Shown here: positions 50,601 to 60,087 of the stretch, one piece after another
Position numbering within the stretch: position 1 is the stretch's first letter
Layout: the number at the start of each line of letters is the position of its first letter
NCBI RefSeq assembly: GCF_921293095.1
Contig: NC_060251.1
Location: 54,329,585 to 54,393,584, forward strand
Origin: Ischnura elegans
Lineage: Eukaryota > Arthropoda > Insecta > Odonata > Coenagrionidae
Direction: 5' to 3'
DNA: 64,000 nt
The notes under the pieces: model-generated
The model's input: only the letters and a program-made list of their open reading frames with translations
Told to the model about the DNA's origin: nothing
The model's database searches: none
Position numbers and translations under genes: made by a program

Positions 50601-52023
50601 ATAAAAAAATTGTCTCATGTCTCTGATTGCTGCAATTAAAAATAATGATAAACTTGACGCCGTATGATCATAATGAAGGCAACAAAATATACTGCCGTGA
50701 CGAAGTATTGAACCCTGTTCCTCAGAGTGGGAATCAGACACGCTACCAATTGACCCATTCTGATTTGAAAGATATTTTGAATTAATACATAACTTGTGAA
50801 AAGTACCGCGTGAAAATTAATTAATTACAGCCTAACTAAGGCCCTAATTGAAAAAGACGGAGCAAGGTACGTGGTCTCCCCTTATAAGCTTTAACGCCTC
50901 GCATTTCTATGGAGCGTTGAACCTGTCCTCCTTTTTCAAAAATTCAGTGGCCATAAATATATCAAAGTTTGGTATACCATTTATAAATCGTTGGAATTTT
51001 CCTTCTCCCAACCAAGATTAACTTTTCTTGAACCCATCCTGGACAGCAATCCATTGCAAAAACCAGCCAGCACGGAAATAAGGCTAACATCCCATGATTC
51101 TAGTTGCGAAGGGCGAACGTTCCGGCCGGCGTGAATACATACGCAGCGAATAAGTCTTGCAGCAAACGTCTGAAATAGGTGTATTAGTTTGACTCAGTTC
51201 TTACAAAAAAGGTTTTGGCATGATAAACGGAATTGTGCCAAAATATACCCAGCGAAAAAGAAAAACCATCATCTATTTATTAAAGATTCAATGTGCTATT
51301 CGCACTACTCTTTCCAAACTTGAAGTTGACACGTAAATGAATATTAATATATTACGCAATGATGAAGTCATGTACTCAAAAGAGAAGCATCCACATATAT
51401 ATTCTGAAGATATTTTATGACAGCATAAAACGGATACCCTCAAATTCAGTAATTTTTCCATGCAATAATGGTGGTAGAACTAAACGGCGTAGAAGCTGCC
51501 TTCTACTACTGCCTTGTGACGTCACGGCCAATATTCAACATGGACACCCGTTTTAGCGGCCTTTGAATTTTTCCATATTTCGGACGGTCATCTCGAATCA
51601 AGTATTCACTATTAGGATTTACAATGTGGTTTCACGACATTATGTTATTCTAAACTCTAATTTAAAACATGTGTTTGGTGCATTTGAAACACTAGTGTAC
51701 TTCCCTATTGCCTTCATTTTTCCTCCACAGATGCCTCTGAATTTTCTGTGATGCACAGATCAATGGAGGAAGTTGATCCATCCAGAGGTAAAGGGTGCGG
51801 TTCTAGTGATAGTAGCCATCACACTCTTGTGGATACAGTGAGAAACGTGCTTTCCTCGTGTGATGATCAGGGAGGAAGTTCATCCGGAGATGCCAGGCGA
51901 CTGGGTTCAATGACCTCAGTGGAAATGAGAAATCTCATGCTGCTTATATCTGCTGTTGTGGTGGTGGTGCTGGGTATTTCTATTGTATTATTTTCAAATG
52001 CAGATTCTGGTAAAAGACAGTGA
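35668..52023 (+). CDS. ODR4: ODR4 homologue, ER membrane protein, 9 exons
   Basis: Exons: 35668-35763, 35839-36021, 40383-40588, 40705-40873, 44977-45201, 45367-45498, 45577-45667, 48236-48424, 51731-52023. All junctions keep frame: 527 codons (human ODR4 about 454). ODR-4 family proteins sit in the ER membrane; the C. elegans protein works with ODR-8/UFSP2 to fold odorant GPCRs and send them to cilia. Seen: the conserved start MGRTVVLEENL with GLILGQ, HVTRMLPGGMWVLGIF (about 93-108), the exon 6-7 block GEVRLVGVLACRVFLHQKAT then VKTDIMRSLYSRLEMHWDSL, and one C-terminal membrane span (about 498-518, NLMLLISAVVVVVLGISIVL), as expected for a tail-anchored protein. Introns 2, 4, 7 and 8 are swollen by transposons. 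It is divergent from the Myb/SANT gene. A possible alternative last exon lies at 53020. Confidence 0.92.
36296..40010 (-). mobile_element. Ty1/copia retrotransposon fossil in ODR4 intron 2
   Basis: A degraded copia-family element, antisense to ODR4. In element order, from high to low coordinates: a probable 5' LTR remnant (about 39750-40010); a primer-binding-site-like block (39732-39747) resembling the initiator-Met tRNA site of insect copia; gag-like sequence (about 39190-39540); a CCHC zinc knuckle (about 38881-38940); a protease-to-integrase linker region (38409-38645); integrase (about 37580-38110); and the beginning of reverse transcriptase (36509-36730). The rest of RT/RNase H is not seen. 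Both ends share an ATTGGTTGGGTT block (36305, 39756). It is broken in many places, probably ten or more, and looks old. A Harbinger-like MITE is inserted in it. Confidence 0.8.
37388..37617. mobile_element. PIF/Harbinger-like MITE inside the copia fossil
   Basis: 230 bp flanked by TAA on both sides (37385-37387, 37618-37620). Inverted ends AGGCCTGGTTACAC on each side. The same family as 8814-9036. Its position inside the integrase region shows that it arrived after the copia element. Confidence 0.75.
40018..40191. mobile_element. Tigger/pogo-like MITE in ODR4 intron 2
   Basis: 174 bp with TA on both sides. Inverted ends CAGTGAAACCTCGATTTTAC (left) and CAGTAAAACCTCTATTTTAC (right, inward). 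Typical non-autonomous Tc1/mariner-superfamily element; no coding. Confidence 0.8.
42330..42611 (-). mobile_element. Penelope-like 3' fragment, ODR4 intron 4
   Basis: Minus strand: about 40 codons downstream of a GIY-YIG domain (EAIQIQLHPNHMNRDQGLRL-like), then a terminal region with GCC-CUGAAGA (42404-42413), a UGUUG/CAACA stem, an AAAA in place of GAAA, and GUU-GGC. This is a decayed hammerhead-like terminus with stem I GCC/GGC. It is cut off at 42612 by the start of a hAT copy. Confidence 0.6.
43329..43768. mobile_element. Penelope-derived palindromic insertion
   Basis: Arms 43367-43566 and 43575-43774 are 200-bp reverse complements with no mismatch that I can find, around an 8-nt spacer (catgacca). 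The insertion is flanked by a 13-bp duplication TTAATTCAAAGAA (43316-43328, 43769-43781). The other hAT copy has the unfilled site near 54567-54580. Each arm carries a terminal-repeat-like sequence with a hammerhead-like core (CTGATGATGACGTC then GAAACC). There is no coding sequence. Confidence 0.8.
43686..43728 (+). ncRNA. Hammerhead-ribozyme-like motif in palindrome arm
   Basis: UCAC, CUGAUGA (43691-43697), stem II GACGU/ACGUU after one extra U, GAAA (43712-43715), stem III CC/GG, GUC, then GUGA pairing with UCAC as stem I. The mirror copy sits at about 43413-43455 on the minus strand. Core bases are intact; the extra U may weaken it. Confidence 0.55.
44850..44914. repeat. Perfect 65-bp hairpin upstream of ODR4 exon 5
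   Basis: 32-bp arms around a single central base; the arm core is gatcacgagatgtgggtcaa. It lies 62 bp before the exon-5 acceptor. No flanking transposon ends are evident. Confidence 0.85.
46318..46560 (+). mobile_element. Penelope-like 3' fragment, ODR4 intron 7
   Basis: The plus frame encodes RLIRESIEIAKNNFNREDGY then NLSRIWREFL, the usual C-terminus of the GIY-YIG protein, followed by a stop and a terminal region with CACUCC/GGAGUG and GAAAA, a decayed hammerhead-like layout (about 46515-46555). Only the last part of the element is present. Confidence 0.75.
46705..47666. mobile_element. Tigger/pogo-like non-autonomous element, ODR4 intron 7
   Basis: 962 bp with TA on both sides and imperfect ~25-bp inverted ends: CAGTAAACTCTCGTTAATAT left, CAGTACTCTCTCACTAATAC right inward. 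The interior has no transposase frame. Confidence 0.7.
47992..48099 (+). other. Phase-compatible exon-like segment in ODR4 intron 7
   Basis: After an acceptor-like ccttattag, 35 codons stay open in phase 1 (including RFYLRSIQSENGEEFLIVAL) and then stop. Phase matches exon 7, so it could be a terminal exon of a short ODR4 isoform. A chance open frame is at least as likely. Confidence 0.15.
48582..48823. repeat. Large palindrome in ODR4 intron 8
   Basis: The inner arms, 48610-48697 and 48708-48795, are 88-bp perfect or near-perfect inverted repeats with a 10-nt spacer. Weaker pairing extends to 48582 and 48823. Just downstream (about 48890-48960) is a sequence resembling a decayed Penelope-like terminus (ccttgatgaaggtatacaat). 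No target duplication found. Confidence 0.8.
49201..51705. mobile_element. DNA transposon with THAP-like remnant, ODR4 intron 8
   Basis: A 2.5-kb element with TA on both sides and inverted ends GGGAAGTGCACTA (left) and GGGAAGTACACTA (right inward). Subterminal inverted blocks share GTGACGTCACAAGGCAGTAG. Near 49495-49690 a plus-strand remnant reads KCFFVPN-like then NKWFKAAPDSYLSMMF and EDH, matching THAP zinc-finger spacing, with several stops and shifts. THAP domains occur in P, Kolobok and ISL2EU transposons; the superfamily here is open. The right end lies 25 bp before ODR4 exon 9. Confidence 0.6.
50692..50765 (-). repeat. tRNA-like sequence or SINE head inside the THAP element
   Basis: The minus strand has an A-box-like GGGTCAATTGGTAGCGTG and a B-box-like GGGTTCAATAC about 30 nt later. 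No proper acceptor stem is seen, so it is a SINE head or tRNA pseudogene. Confidence 0.45.
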
Positions 52024-52902
52024 GTTCTTGATATCTATATTTTATCTTGGTGGATTTTGCAAAGTTAGCTTGAGATTTTATCTTAATTTTGTAAGGAAAG
52101 TAATTATTTATGGAGTCTCTTTATTGGATTTTGCGGTTCTAATGGAAAATGTAATGAAGTAACTGATATTGTTGGCTTAATATAATATTGTTAAACTTAA
52201 AGAGAGGTGAATGAAATGTTACAGACTTGGTGATTTTAAAAAAAATGGTCATACTTCATGTCTGTATTCTCAAAATTATGGCCGAAAAACTGTTATCAGT
52301 TACATGTACTAGTTTTATTCCTGCTTAATTGCAGGAGTGGCTGTGGAAATTAAAAGAATATGTTTTATTATTTGGATGGTAGCTTCACATTCTTGAGTGA
52401 GATAGCTTCTATTAGAAGCTTTTGCTTGTAGATGGTTTTTCTTAATTGAAAGTGGTCTCATATTGGGCTGCTGTGACATTCCACTCTCAATTGGGAAGGT
52501 AGCTAATTTTTTATCGATGAGAAAATGTAATGTCGTTTTCAATTTTTAGTACATGTATTTTTTGTAAATGTAGGTCAGGATGATCTTTTCATGATAGAAC
52601 TGTGTAATACTTTGGATTACAAATTGTATATTGGTCATATGGATGTACATATATTTTTTTCATTGTTAAATCTCTGACACCGAGTTACTTGTGGTCATTA
52701 TAAGCTGCATCTAAATTGCAATGACATAAGTTTTTTATATTGGATGCATATGGTATATCATATTAAAATAATTTGTATTGTGTATTCCGATCTTGGATGC
52801 ACCGATAGGTTTTCACCCCAGCAGCTTTCTTTAACATTATATTTATATAGCTTCCTTAAGGGTTTGCTAAGCCTCTGTGAATGAAGTTGAAAATATTTTC
52901 TG

Positions 52903-52908
52903 AATAAA
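52903..52908 (+). terminator. ODR4 poly(A) signal candidate
   Basis: Canonical AATAAA, 880 nt after the ODR4 stop, in AT-rich 3' flank. A longer isoform would have to pass it to use the exon at 53020. Confidence 0.4.
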
Positions 52909-53019
52909 ACTTAAAAATAAATTTCAGTATTTTTTTGGTAATTAGATGAAAATTCTTTGAGTTGAAACTGTTTAAAATAAAGATTTATTTTCCTTTTTCC
53001 ATTTGTCCTTTCCATCCAG

Positions 53020-53147
53020 AAACTGTTAAAACAATGTTGGCTGTATTTGATGATAATATGAGATTTATTTGGGGAGAGCTCAGGAGGGATGGGCCACCCC
53101 AAAATGAGGAAAATAAAGAGACGAGGATTAATGTCCGCATTAATTAA
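53020..53147 (+). CDS. Possible alternative last exon of ODR4
   Basis: A strong acceptor (long C/T tract tttccatttgtcctttccat then ccag) leads into 42 open codons including LAVFDDNMRFIWGELRRDGP and ending at a TAA. The required phase is 1, the same as the end of ODR4 exon 8 (48424). Splicing exon 8 to here would skip exon 9 and replace its membrane span with a short soluble tail. I do not recognise the peptide. Its charged, non-AT-driven composition suggests real coding, but it could be a gene fragment or chance. Confidence 0.3.
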
Positions 53148-53513
53148 GGAAAAAATGTGAAAGGGAATGGCCACTAAATGGAGGGGACTCTGCCCTATTC
53201 ATTATGAATATGTACTGCGTAGCTTGGGAAGGATAGTACCCAGGGAAGTGGGAAACCTGGAACTTGGAATTAATGGTCAAATGGTAGGATTTTTAGGCAA
53301 AGGAACAAAGCACGTACAATGATGGCATACATAAGTAACAGCAAACAATGGAAAAATCTACATATTTTCATATACTGTGCATGCGCTGAGCTTTTACCTT
53401 GCTTCACAATATTGATCATTGTGTGTGACCATATGTGCATAGTAAACATCGTATGAAAGCATACCCCAGCGAAAAAGTTTGCACCAATAGGATTAATCGT
53501 TAAGGGTAGAAAC

Positions 53514-55564
53514 TAGAGATGTGCGAATAGTATCCGCGAATACTCGAATACCTCGAATAATAGAAAGTATTCGAGATCTCGAATAGTTATGCCAAAGGTA
53601 CCGTCTCGAATACCTCGAATACTTTGAATTTCGCGTCATACACTGTCGCTCGCCCGTCGTTGGTAGTTGACTCGGAAAAATGAGAACTCTAGTCGTCTAG
53701 TGCATGCAGCGCCGTTTTAGGCAAGCTGACGAAATACATCAAATTCACGGGTTCGAGCGGTGAAAAGAGTTCGACGTGGGGAACCGAAATTGATCGGATG
53801 AAAAAATCCGAAAATCCCAGGTGTCCCCTATCAGGAGAACCTCAGTTCCGTGGGATAGCAACATTGGCGCATTTCCCACGATCCGCTATCCCCATCCATT
53901 CAGCGTTCGCCCCACCCCTTCAGACGATTTCCTCTTCCCCGAAAACAAAAAAAAAGGTCCCGGCTCGTGCAGGGATCTTATTACGAAGACCTCAGCTTTG
54001 AAAAAAATATCAAGTTACCGGAAAATAATAGAATCGTGTTTCACCCTTCCCTCTTTCTCCCCACTGACCATTTTCCCGCATCCATCTTTTGATAAAATGA
54101 GAGGAGGTGTTTGCCTTGTGTCCTTAGTGGCTAATAATGACAGGCACTTATTTTGAATCTTCCCCAGGAGATGAAACTACCATAGGGAGGAACTCAGTGC
54201 CGTGGGATAGTGACATTGGCGCATTTCCCACGATCTGCTATCCCCCTCCATTCAGCATTCGCCTCACCCACTCTTGACGATTTCCTCTTCTCCGAAATCA
54301 AACAAAAGATCCCAGCTCGCGCAGGGATTGTATTACAAAAACCTTAGCTTCAAAAAATATCAAGTTACGCGAGAAAAATAAAAACGTGTCTCGCACCCAC
54401 CCCCTTTTCTCACCCACTGACCTTTTTCTACCTACCTGCTTCGAATTTCCCCCTTTCTCGAGGTCAACTGCTGCATGAGTCATCTACTAGCCCGAAAGGT
54501 GTCTAACAATGACTTTCGGCAATTGTTATTACACCTTTATTGGATTGAAATATTAGTAATGTGCGCGTAATTTAAAAAAGAATAAGACCAAACACGACAT
54601 ATTTCTGACTTTATTTAAGCATTTTGCGCAGGAAAATAAATACCGGGAAGAAGAAGAAATACGACGGAGGCGTAATGCTCAAATAGGGTGGTTTCCTATT
54701 ATTTTTTATTGCCTAAATCGAAATATTAATACTCCTGAAGTACGTATTTAACGCTTTTAGAGTTTTATAAGACGATATCTATTTTTCGCGATTAAATTAA
54801 AAGTGAAAATTTTCAAGCGCGCGAAAACGCGACGGGCAAGTATGAATGCCGGGAAAAACTCCGCGTGACGTGGTTCTGGTTCCCGCTGCCGCAAGTGAGG
54901 TGACCTTGGGGCGAGGCTCTGAGCGCTATTACGACGCAGGATGCTAGCAGGTAGCCGAGTACCATGCTAGCTGGTAGCGCTTAGCTTAAATAAGGATTAT
55001 TAATTCCTTATCAAATAGACTGTGTGATTATTAAGACATGTTTCCCTGAGCTCTGTGCCTCATGCATGCATTGGTAACCTCAGTTGATGTAAAACTCCGA
55101 TCCTCTCGTGTAGAAACTAGGTCCCTGTGATGTCACGTGGAGTGGCATCGCATAGGCGCCAATCTGGCCTTTTTCAAATGAGGTAAAATTGAACATTGCC
55201 ATTAGTCTAAACCGGTATTTCTAGAACGAAATAATTTGTATATTATGAATGCACTAATGGTGGGTAACGAATCACAATCAATACCTTTCGTTTTCTTTAA
55301 TGAAGGAAATTACCCTATTGTTTACATAAAATTAAAATATTCCATTAATCAGCTAAATTCCTGTTTGAATCCTTTAAAGGCAATCACAATTACTCGCCAA
55401 AATCTTGGGTTTCCTGCTGCATAGGCGACCTAGTCAAACATTTTCACATTCATCGTTTAGTATTCGAGGTATTCGAAATTCGAGGTATTCGAATATTCGA
55501 GCAATGATTTAATATTCGAATTCGATATTCGAATTCGAGAAATCTACTATTCGACCCATCCCTA
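53514..55564 (+). mobile_element. hAT-type non-autonomous element, complete copy
   Basis: 2,051 bp with an 8-bp target duplication GTAGAAAC (53506-53513, 55565-55572). Inverted ends: TAGAGATGTGCGAATAGTA left, TAGGGATGGGTCGAATAGTA right inward, followed by repeated TTCGAA/TCGAATA motifs. It has an internal tandem duplication (about 53837-54070 and 54183-54420, around cgtgggatag/gcgcatttcccacgat). The 0.63-kb dispersed repeat (54682-55310) is nested within it. No transposase frame. Confidence 0.8.
54682..55310 (+). repeat. Dispersed repeat nested in the hAT element
   Basis: Same family and orientation as 13444-14100, from aaatagggtggtttcc to the aatgaaggaa block. It lies after the part of the hAT element shared with 42612-43873, so it may be a later insertion or a part missing from that copy. 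Confidence 0.6.
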
Positions 55565-55572
55565 GTAGAAAC

Positions 55573-56834
55573 CTTTGAGTGCATCAAGAGGTGTGCCTAC
55601 CCGGCAGGATGTCCAACCACAGAACTTCGGGTAGGTACTCTTTCATTGGATTTGAAAAATATCCACATTGTTACAATATAAGGTTATAAAAGTTTCTTTT
55701 CCCATGGTTTTCAGATCGCTCTATCATCAGCAATGCGAGTGGTGACTTTCATTAACTCGGATTTGAATGTGGGTGATAGCACATCCAGTAGCTAACTGGA
55801 GAATTCTGAAGTGTACCATTCCAGAAAATTGGATTCCAAGTCTATTATGCACATAAAACAATACAAATTTTAATGTGGGCAATATGTAACATGTCTGTAT
55901 ACCTAAAGATTGAGAATTTTGTCGATTGGATAAGACAATAGGACGACTACAGAACCAACAGATGGCAAATTTATTGATTGTTAGTAATGTGTCAGATAAT
56001 TGGCACTCTACTGTGAATACATAATTACCCAGCTTCAATATATAGTGAAGTGATAAGCTTCAGTATGTATTGACTTAACTTTGTGGTCTCCGCTACCAAA
56101 GCTTTAGTTTGAAAAGTTGAAAAGCATCATTAGTAACAGGAACAGTACTAGTTTGTAATGCACCATAAGGATTACATATTTTTCACCAACCAATCATTTG
56201 TTTTCACCAGGGATGGCAAGTGAAACGAGAATGTTTCGTTTCGACTCAGAGGGAAACAAAAATAAGAGGCCTAGGTTTAGTTTCATTCCGGCCCAAAATT
56301 AAAATCCCCAACGAGTTTAATTTCGACCCGGGACGAAACTCCTCTTAGAGATTCCTCAGGTGAATTTTGACTCTCTGGCTTTTCACAGTGAGCCCTCCAC
56401 GCTGCAAGGTAGAGGGTGTAGAGCACATTCTGAACAGCGGTAGGCATTGCTTGCATTCCCATACATTTCATAAGGCACATTTCATGGCTTGGTGGCAGAT
56501 TGCGCACCATTGATGACAACCATGGCATCATACACAGCAGTTGTGTATGCCATGGTTGGATGCAATTGAAGGCATCCACTAAAAGCATTTGTTGCTTTAA
56601 TCCGCAACACAATGCTGTGAAAAGCATAAAGCTAGAAGTTGAAATGTCACTAAGCAACTTTAATTGATTTCAACACCTGACCTCAATTCTTACACTACAT
56701 TATGATCGGAGAAATATTAAAGGTTACGAAGTACTGCCTTTTTAATCTGAGACACTTCACTTCTCCAGACCTGTCAGTAATCCTCCATTTTTATAAAGAC
56801 AGCTACCAAGCAGGTAACTTGGCAATTTCGAGTC
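55573..56834. other. Intergenic DNA with a hAT-like terminus
   Basis: A CAGGGATGGCAAG-type sequence at about 56210 with TTTCGTTTCG repeats resembles one end of another hAT element; no partner end was found. A minus-strand open frame (56283-56657) has no recognisable family and is not called. Confidence 0.35.
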
Positions 56835-56842
56835 GTCTACTT

Positions 56843-57858
56843 CAAGGCTGCCCAACCTACGGCCCGCGGGCCGGACCCGGCCTGCGAGCCGTAATTGTAT
56901 GGCCCGCCGAGTTGCAAAAAAAAAAAATAATAAATAATAATTTACAAAGCCCGCCGAGTTGCAAAAAAAAATAATAAAATAATAATTTACAAGCGTTCAG
57001 AGTACTTTTGTATTTAATATTAATATTTACCCAGCAACATTGTTGAATGGGTCTTAAAATAAGTAAAGCTGTTGCATACAACGATATTAGAGACAAGGCA
57101 ACTAAAATACGCATGCAACTGTGGCGAGAGCCGGGCGTTGCCCTATTGAAGGTCATTTGTTCTATTTTTAGCTACTGATGAATACTTACTCTTACTCCCA
57201 GGGCCATACATATCTAAGTAGATATTTGGCCGCACCAACAATCCTCTTCCATCTATCTCTATTTCCTGCGTCCTCCTCGGTCGCTCCTAATCGCTCCAGG
57301 TCTACCTTCACTTGGTCCCACCACCTTCGCCTTGGTCTTCCTCTTGGCCTTCTTCCTTCAGGATTCCTCATTATAACTTGTTTTAAATGATTAGTGTCCT
57401 CTCTTCTCAAAATGTGCCCAGCCCATCTAATTCTTCTACATTTAAACTCGCACACTACATCTGGATCCTTGTATAGCTCTCTTAATTCTCTATTGTGTTT
57501 TCTCCTCCACTCTCCTCCTTCAGAGATTGGTCCATATATTTTCCTAAGGATCTTATTTTCAAAAACAATTAATTTTCTTTCTTCCTTTTTATCCAGTTTC
57601 CAAGTTTCACTTCCATATAACAGTACGGGTCTTATGATTGTTTTATATATTCTGGTTTTAGCTACTGATGAATAATTAGAATAAATGATTAGAACCATAA
57701 ACATGTGTTCTAAGAGGGTAAAAATTCTAAAATTTTCACTACCGGGGATTTGGGGGGTATTCCATACCCCCCAAATCCCCCGGTAGTGCACCACTGGCCC
57801 GCTTCACCTTTCATTATTGACAATGTGGCCCTTGGTTAAAAAAGGTTGGGCACCCCTG
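56843..57858. mobile_element. hAT-type element with nested LINE
   Basis: 1,016 bp with an 8-bp duplication GTCTACTT (56835-56842, 57859-57866). Inverted ends CAAGGCTGCCCAACC left and CAGGGGTGCCCAACC right inward. A short tandem copy of gcccgccgagttgcaaaaa occurs near 56901-56980. A LINE tail (57185-57655) is inserted in it, and a near-perfect hairpin (about 57738-57788, actaccgggg/ccccggtag) sits by its right end. Confidence 0.85.
57185..57655 (-). mobile_element. 5'-truncated RTE/Proto2-like LINE tail
   Basis: Flanked by a 19-bp duplication TTTTAGCTACTGATGAATA (57166-57184, 57656-57674). The minus frame encodes the usual C-terminus after the reverse transcriptase: IYKTIIRPVLLYGSETW, RRIRWAGHILRRED and RRPRGRPRRRWWDQV, ending at a stop near 57192 and a gagtaagagtaag tail. 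The frame is unbroken, so the insertion may be young. Clade is inferred from this C-terminal pattern only. Confidence 0.8.
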
Positions 57859-58099
57859 GTCTACTTTGCAGGTGAGCCTAGTCCAACTCAGAAAATAGGG
57901 GAAGAAGTGCTTACTGAGAGGGGAGAGATGCACAACAGTTGACCTGAGATGGAAAGTAGTCATTGCCATTTTAGTAAACGGTAACACTTCAATTGCATGA
58001 ATGTACTTCAGTGGTGCATGACACAATGCATTATAAACATGTATGTAAGCAATAAAAAACACATTCCGTCGTTTAATTGTGTCACTATTAGCGATTTCC

Positions 58100-59693
58100 A
58101 GTAATCCACTAGTGTTCTGGTCCAATATCTACCTAGACAACGGAGTTCCCCAGGGCTCTGTCCTGAGCGTGATGCTGTTCGCTATTGCGATCAATGACGT
58201 AGCTAAGTGCATTCAGATGCCGATAATGGCCAAACTGTTTGTAGATGACCTGGCGATCTTCTGCAGGTCATCCAGGGTGGCTAATATATCGAGATTGGTC
58301 CAGGTCACGTTGAAAAAATTAGACCAATGGACATATAGGAGCGGCTTTCAGTTTTCTATCGAAAAAACCAAATGCGTTCACTTTCACCGTGTTAGAGGGG
58401 TCCATGTAACACCTACATAACGTCTTAGCGGAAGAAATCTCCTATTTGTGGAGTCTATTCATTTTCTGGGGCTAGCATTGGATCAAGAACTGAACTGGCG
58501 AGATCAAAATAATAACCTTGCTCCTACTGTACCGCACATTGGTGCAGTCTAAACTAGACTACAGCTCCTTTGTTTATGCATCCCTTCGCTCATCCTATCT
58601 ACGAGTGTTAAATTCTTTGCATAACGCGGCACTACAACTCAGCACTGGGGTCTTTCGAACAAGCCCGGTTCCCACCATCCATTCTGATGCAGGGGAACCT
58701 CCCCTGTGTAGTACTCCCCTGAAGTAGTACATAATTACACGGCTAAGGATAGGGTACTGCCTTTTAACTCCTGCCTTTCTCTTTACCGAAGAGAAGCAAG
58801 CTCCTCAGTGTGATGAGTGTAGGTGCCCCTTAAGCATCCGACATATTCTTACAGTGTGAGACAAATAATGTGACGAGCGTATATGGTTCAATATAGGGGG
58901 GGACCTTGAATCCCTTCTAAGAGACCACCCTACTAATTTGAATAATGGGTCATTCCATGTCAACTCGACCAATTTTAGGGGGGTTCCACGCTCACCATCT
59001 CAGATTTTGATAATTTTTTCCCTGTTGTTAGTTTCAACCTTAGTTAAGAAAAATCCAAAATATTAAAGACCCATTGCAAGTATTTTCCAAGATATGAGTG
59101 TTTGAAGTCAATGAGGCACACACAAAAATTCTTCGCACCGGTCCAAAAGCTCACTCTATATTAAAGTTGGTGGTCTTTACCATGCTTATAAAGATTTTTA
59201 TGGCTTTCATTTGATATATGTATGTGATTTTTACAAGTATTTGAAAATGTCACTTTTTTTTTAAATTTGTCGATAGTGCAATTTTTGAACATTTATAGAA
59301 AAAAAAGTTTTCAAGTGAAAATCGTTTCGATAACATTTTTGAAAACTATAGCAGCATGTCTATAGCCTCTAAAATTTTTACTAGCTTCACTCGTTTGGTT
59401 TAGGTTTCACAGGGGCACAAATATGGTAGATTTGAATAATTTGACCGGTGCGAAGAATTTTTGTGTGTGCCTCATTGACTTCAAACACTCATATCTTGGA
59501 AAATACTTGCAATGGGTCTTTAATATTTTGGATTTTTCTTAACTAAGGTTGAAACTAACAACAGGGAAAAAATTATCAAAATCTGAGATGGTGGGCGTGG
59601 GACCCTGGTTGAGTTGACATGGAATGACCCTAATGTAATATTATTTCTCAAGGAAATTGGCCTGTTTAGTAAAATATAAAAATTCCTACTTAT
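58100..59693 (+). mobile_element. Jockey-like LINE fragment, split by a foldback element
   Basis: The plus strand encodes the second half of a non-LTR reverse transcriptase: NGVPQGSVLSVMLFAIAIND, then LFVDDLAIFC (FVDD instead of the commoner FADD), GFQFSIEKTKCVHFHR, and LLLYRTLVQSKLDYSSFVYA in another frame. A C-terminal QCDECRCPLSIRHIL zinc-finger-like block and DHPTNLNN follow. The sequence resumes after the foldback insertion as NVILFLKEIGLFSKI and a stop at about 59680. Several frameshifts and stops; the 5' half is absent. Confidence 0.8.
58947..59630. mobile_element. Foldback MITE, ~205-bp inverted arms
   Basis: 684 bp with ends GGGTCATTCCATGTCAACTC and its inverse, arms about 205 bp and over 95% alike, around a ~270-bp centre. 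Flanked by TAAT on both sides (58943-58946, 59631-59634). Removing it restores the Jockey frame LNN-VILFLK. Related end motifs occur at 12187 and 24691. Confidence 0.85.
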
Positions 59694-59699
59694 TTCACG

Positions 59700-60087
59700 T
59701 AAATATATTGCGCATATGCGACCCTTTGAATAAACGATTTGAATCAAATGAGTGAGCAGTGGTGCAGAATGACCTAGCCGTTGACGCACCCGACCACACA
59801 ATTCTACTACTCAACTATCTACCTGATCACCGATACACCACTGCATATCCAAAACAATTAAGGATGACTGGAAATAATGAGGAGGACTAATGAGAGGAAT
59901 GCTGAAGAGAATAATGATTGAATGATAATAAGAAGGAATGAAAATAATTTCTACTAAAGAGGTGTTTAAGAATTTTAATTTAATCTGTCATTGAGATTAT
60001 GCCAGATTCAATATTGCAACTTGGCAATTATATATACATGTACGTTTACAATATAGTGTCATTGTTACAATAGTATACAAAAAAGAA
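59700..60087. other. RABL3 3' flank
   Basis: Probable RABL3 3' UTR on the minus strand plus a short AT-rich spacer. No other feature supported. Confidence 0.4.

Noticed and set aside
56283-56657. 124-codon minus-strand frame as a gene
   Set aside because: No domain resemblance, no supported splice partners, and it lies beside a hAT-like end.
57192-57794. 200-codon minus-strand frame as a host gene
   Set aside because: Its middle and C-terminus are standard LINE sequence between 19-bp target duplications; the first part is hAT DNA read by chance.
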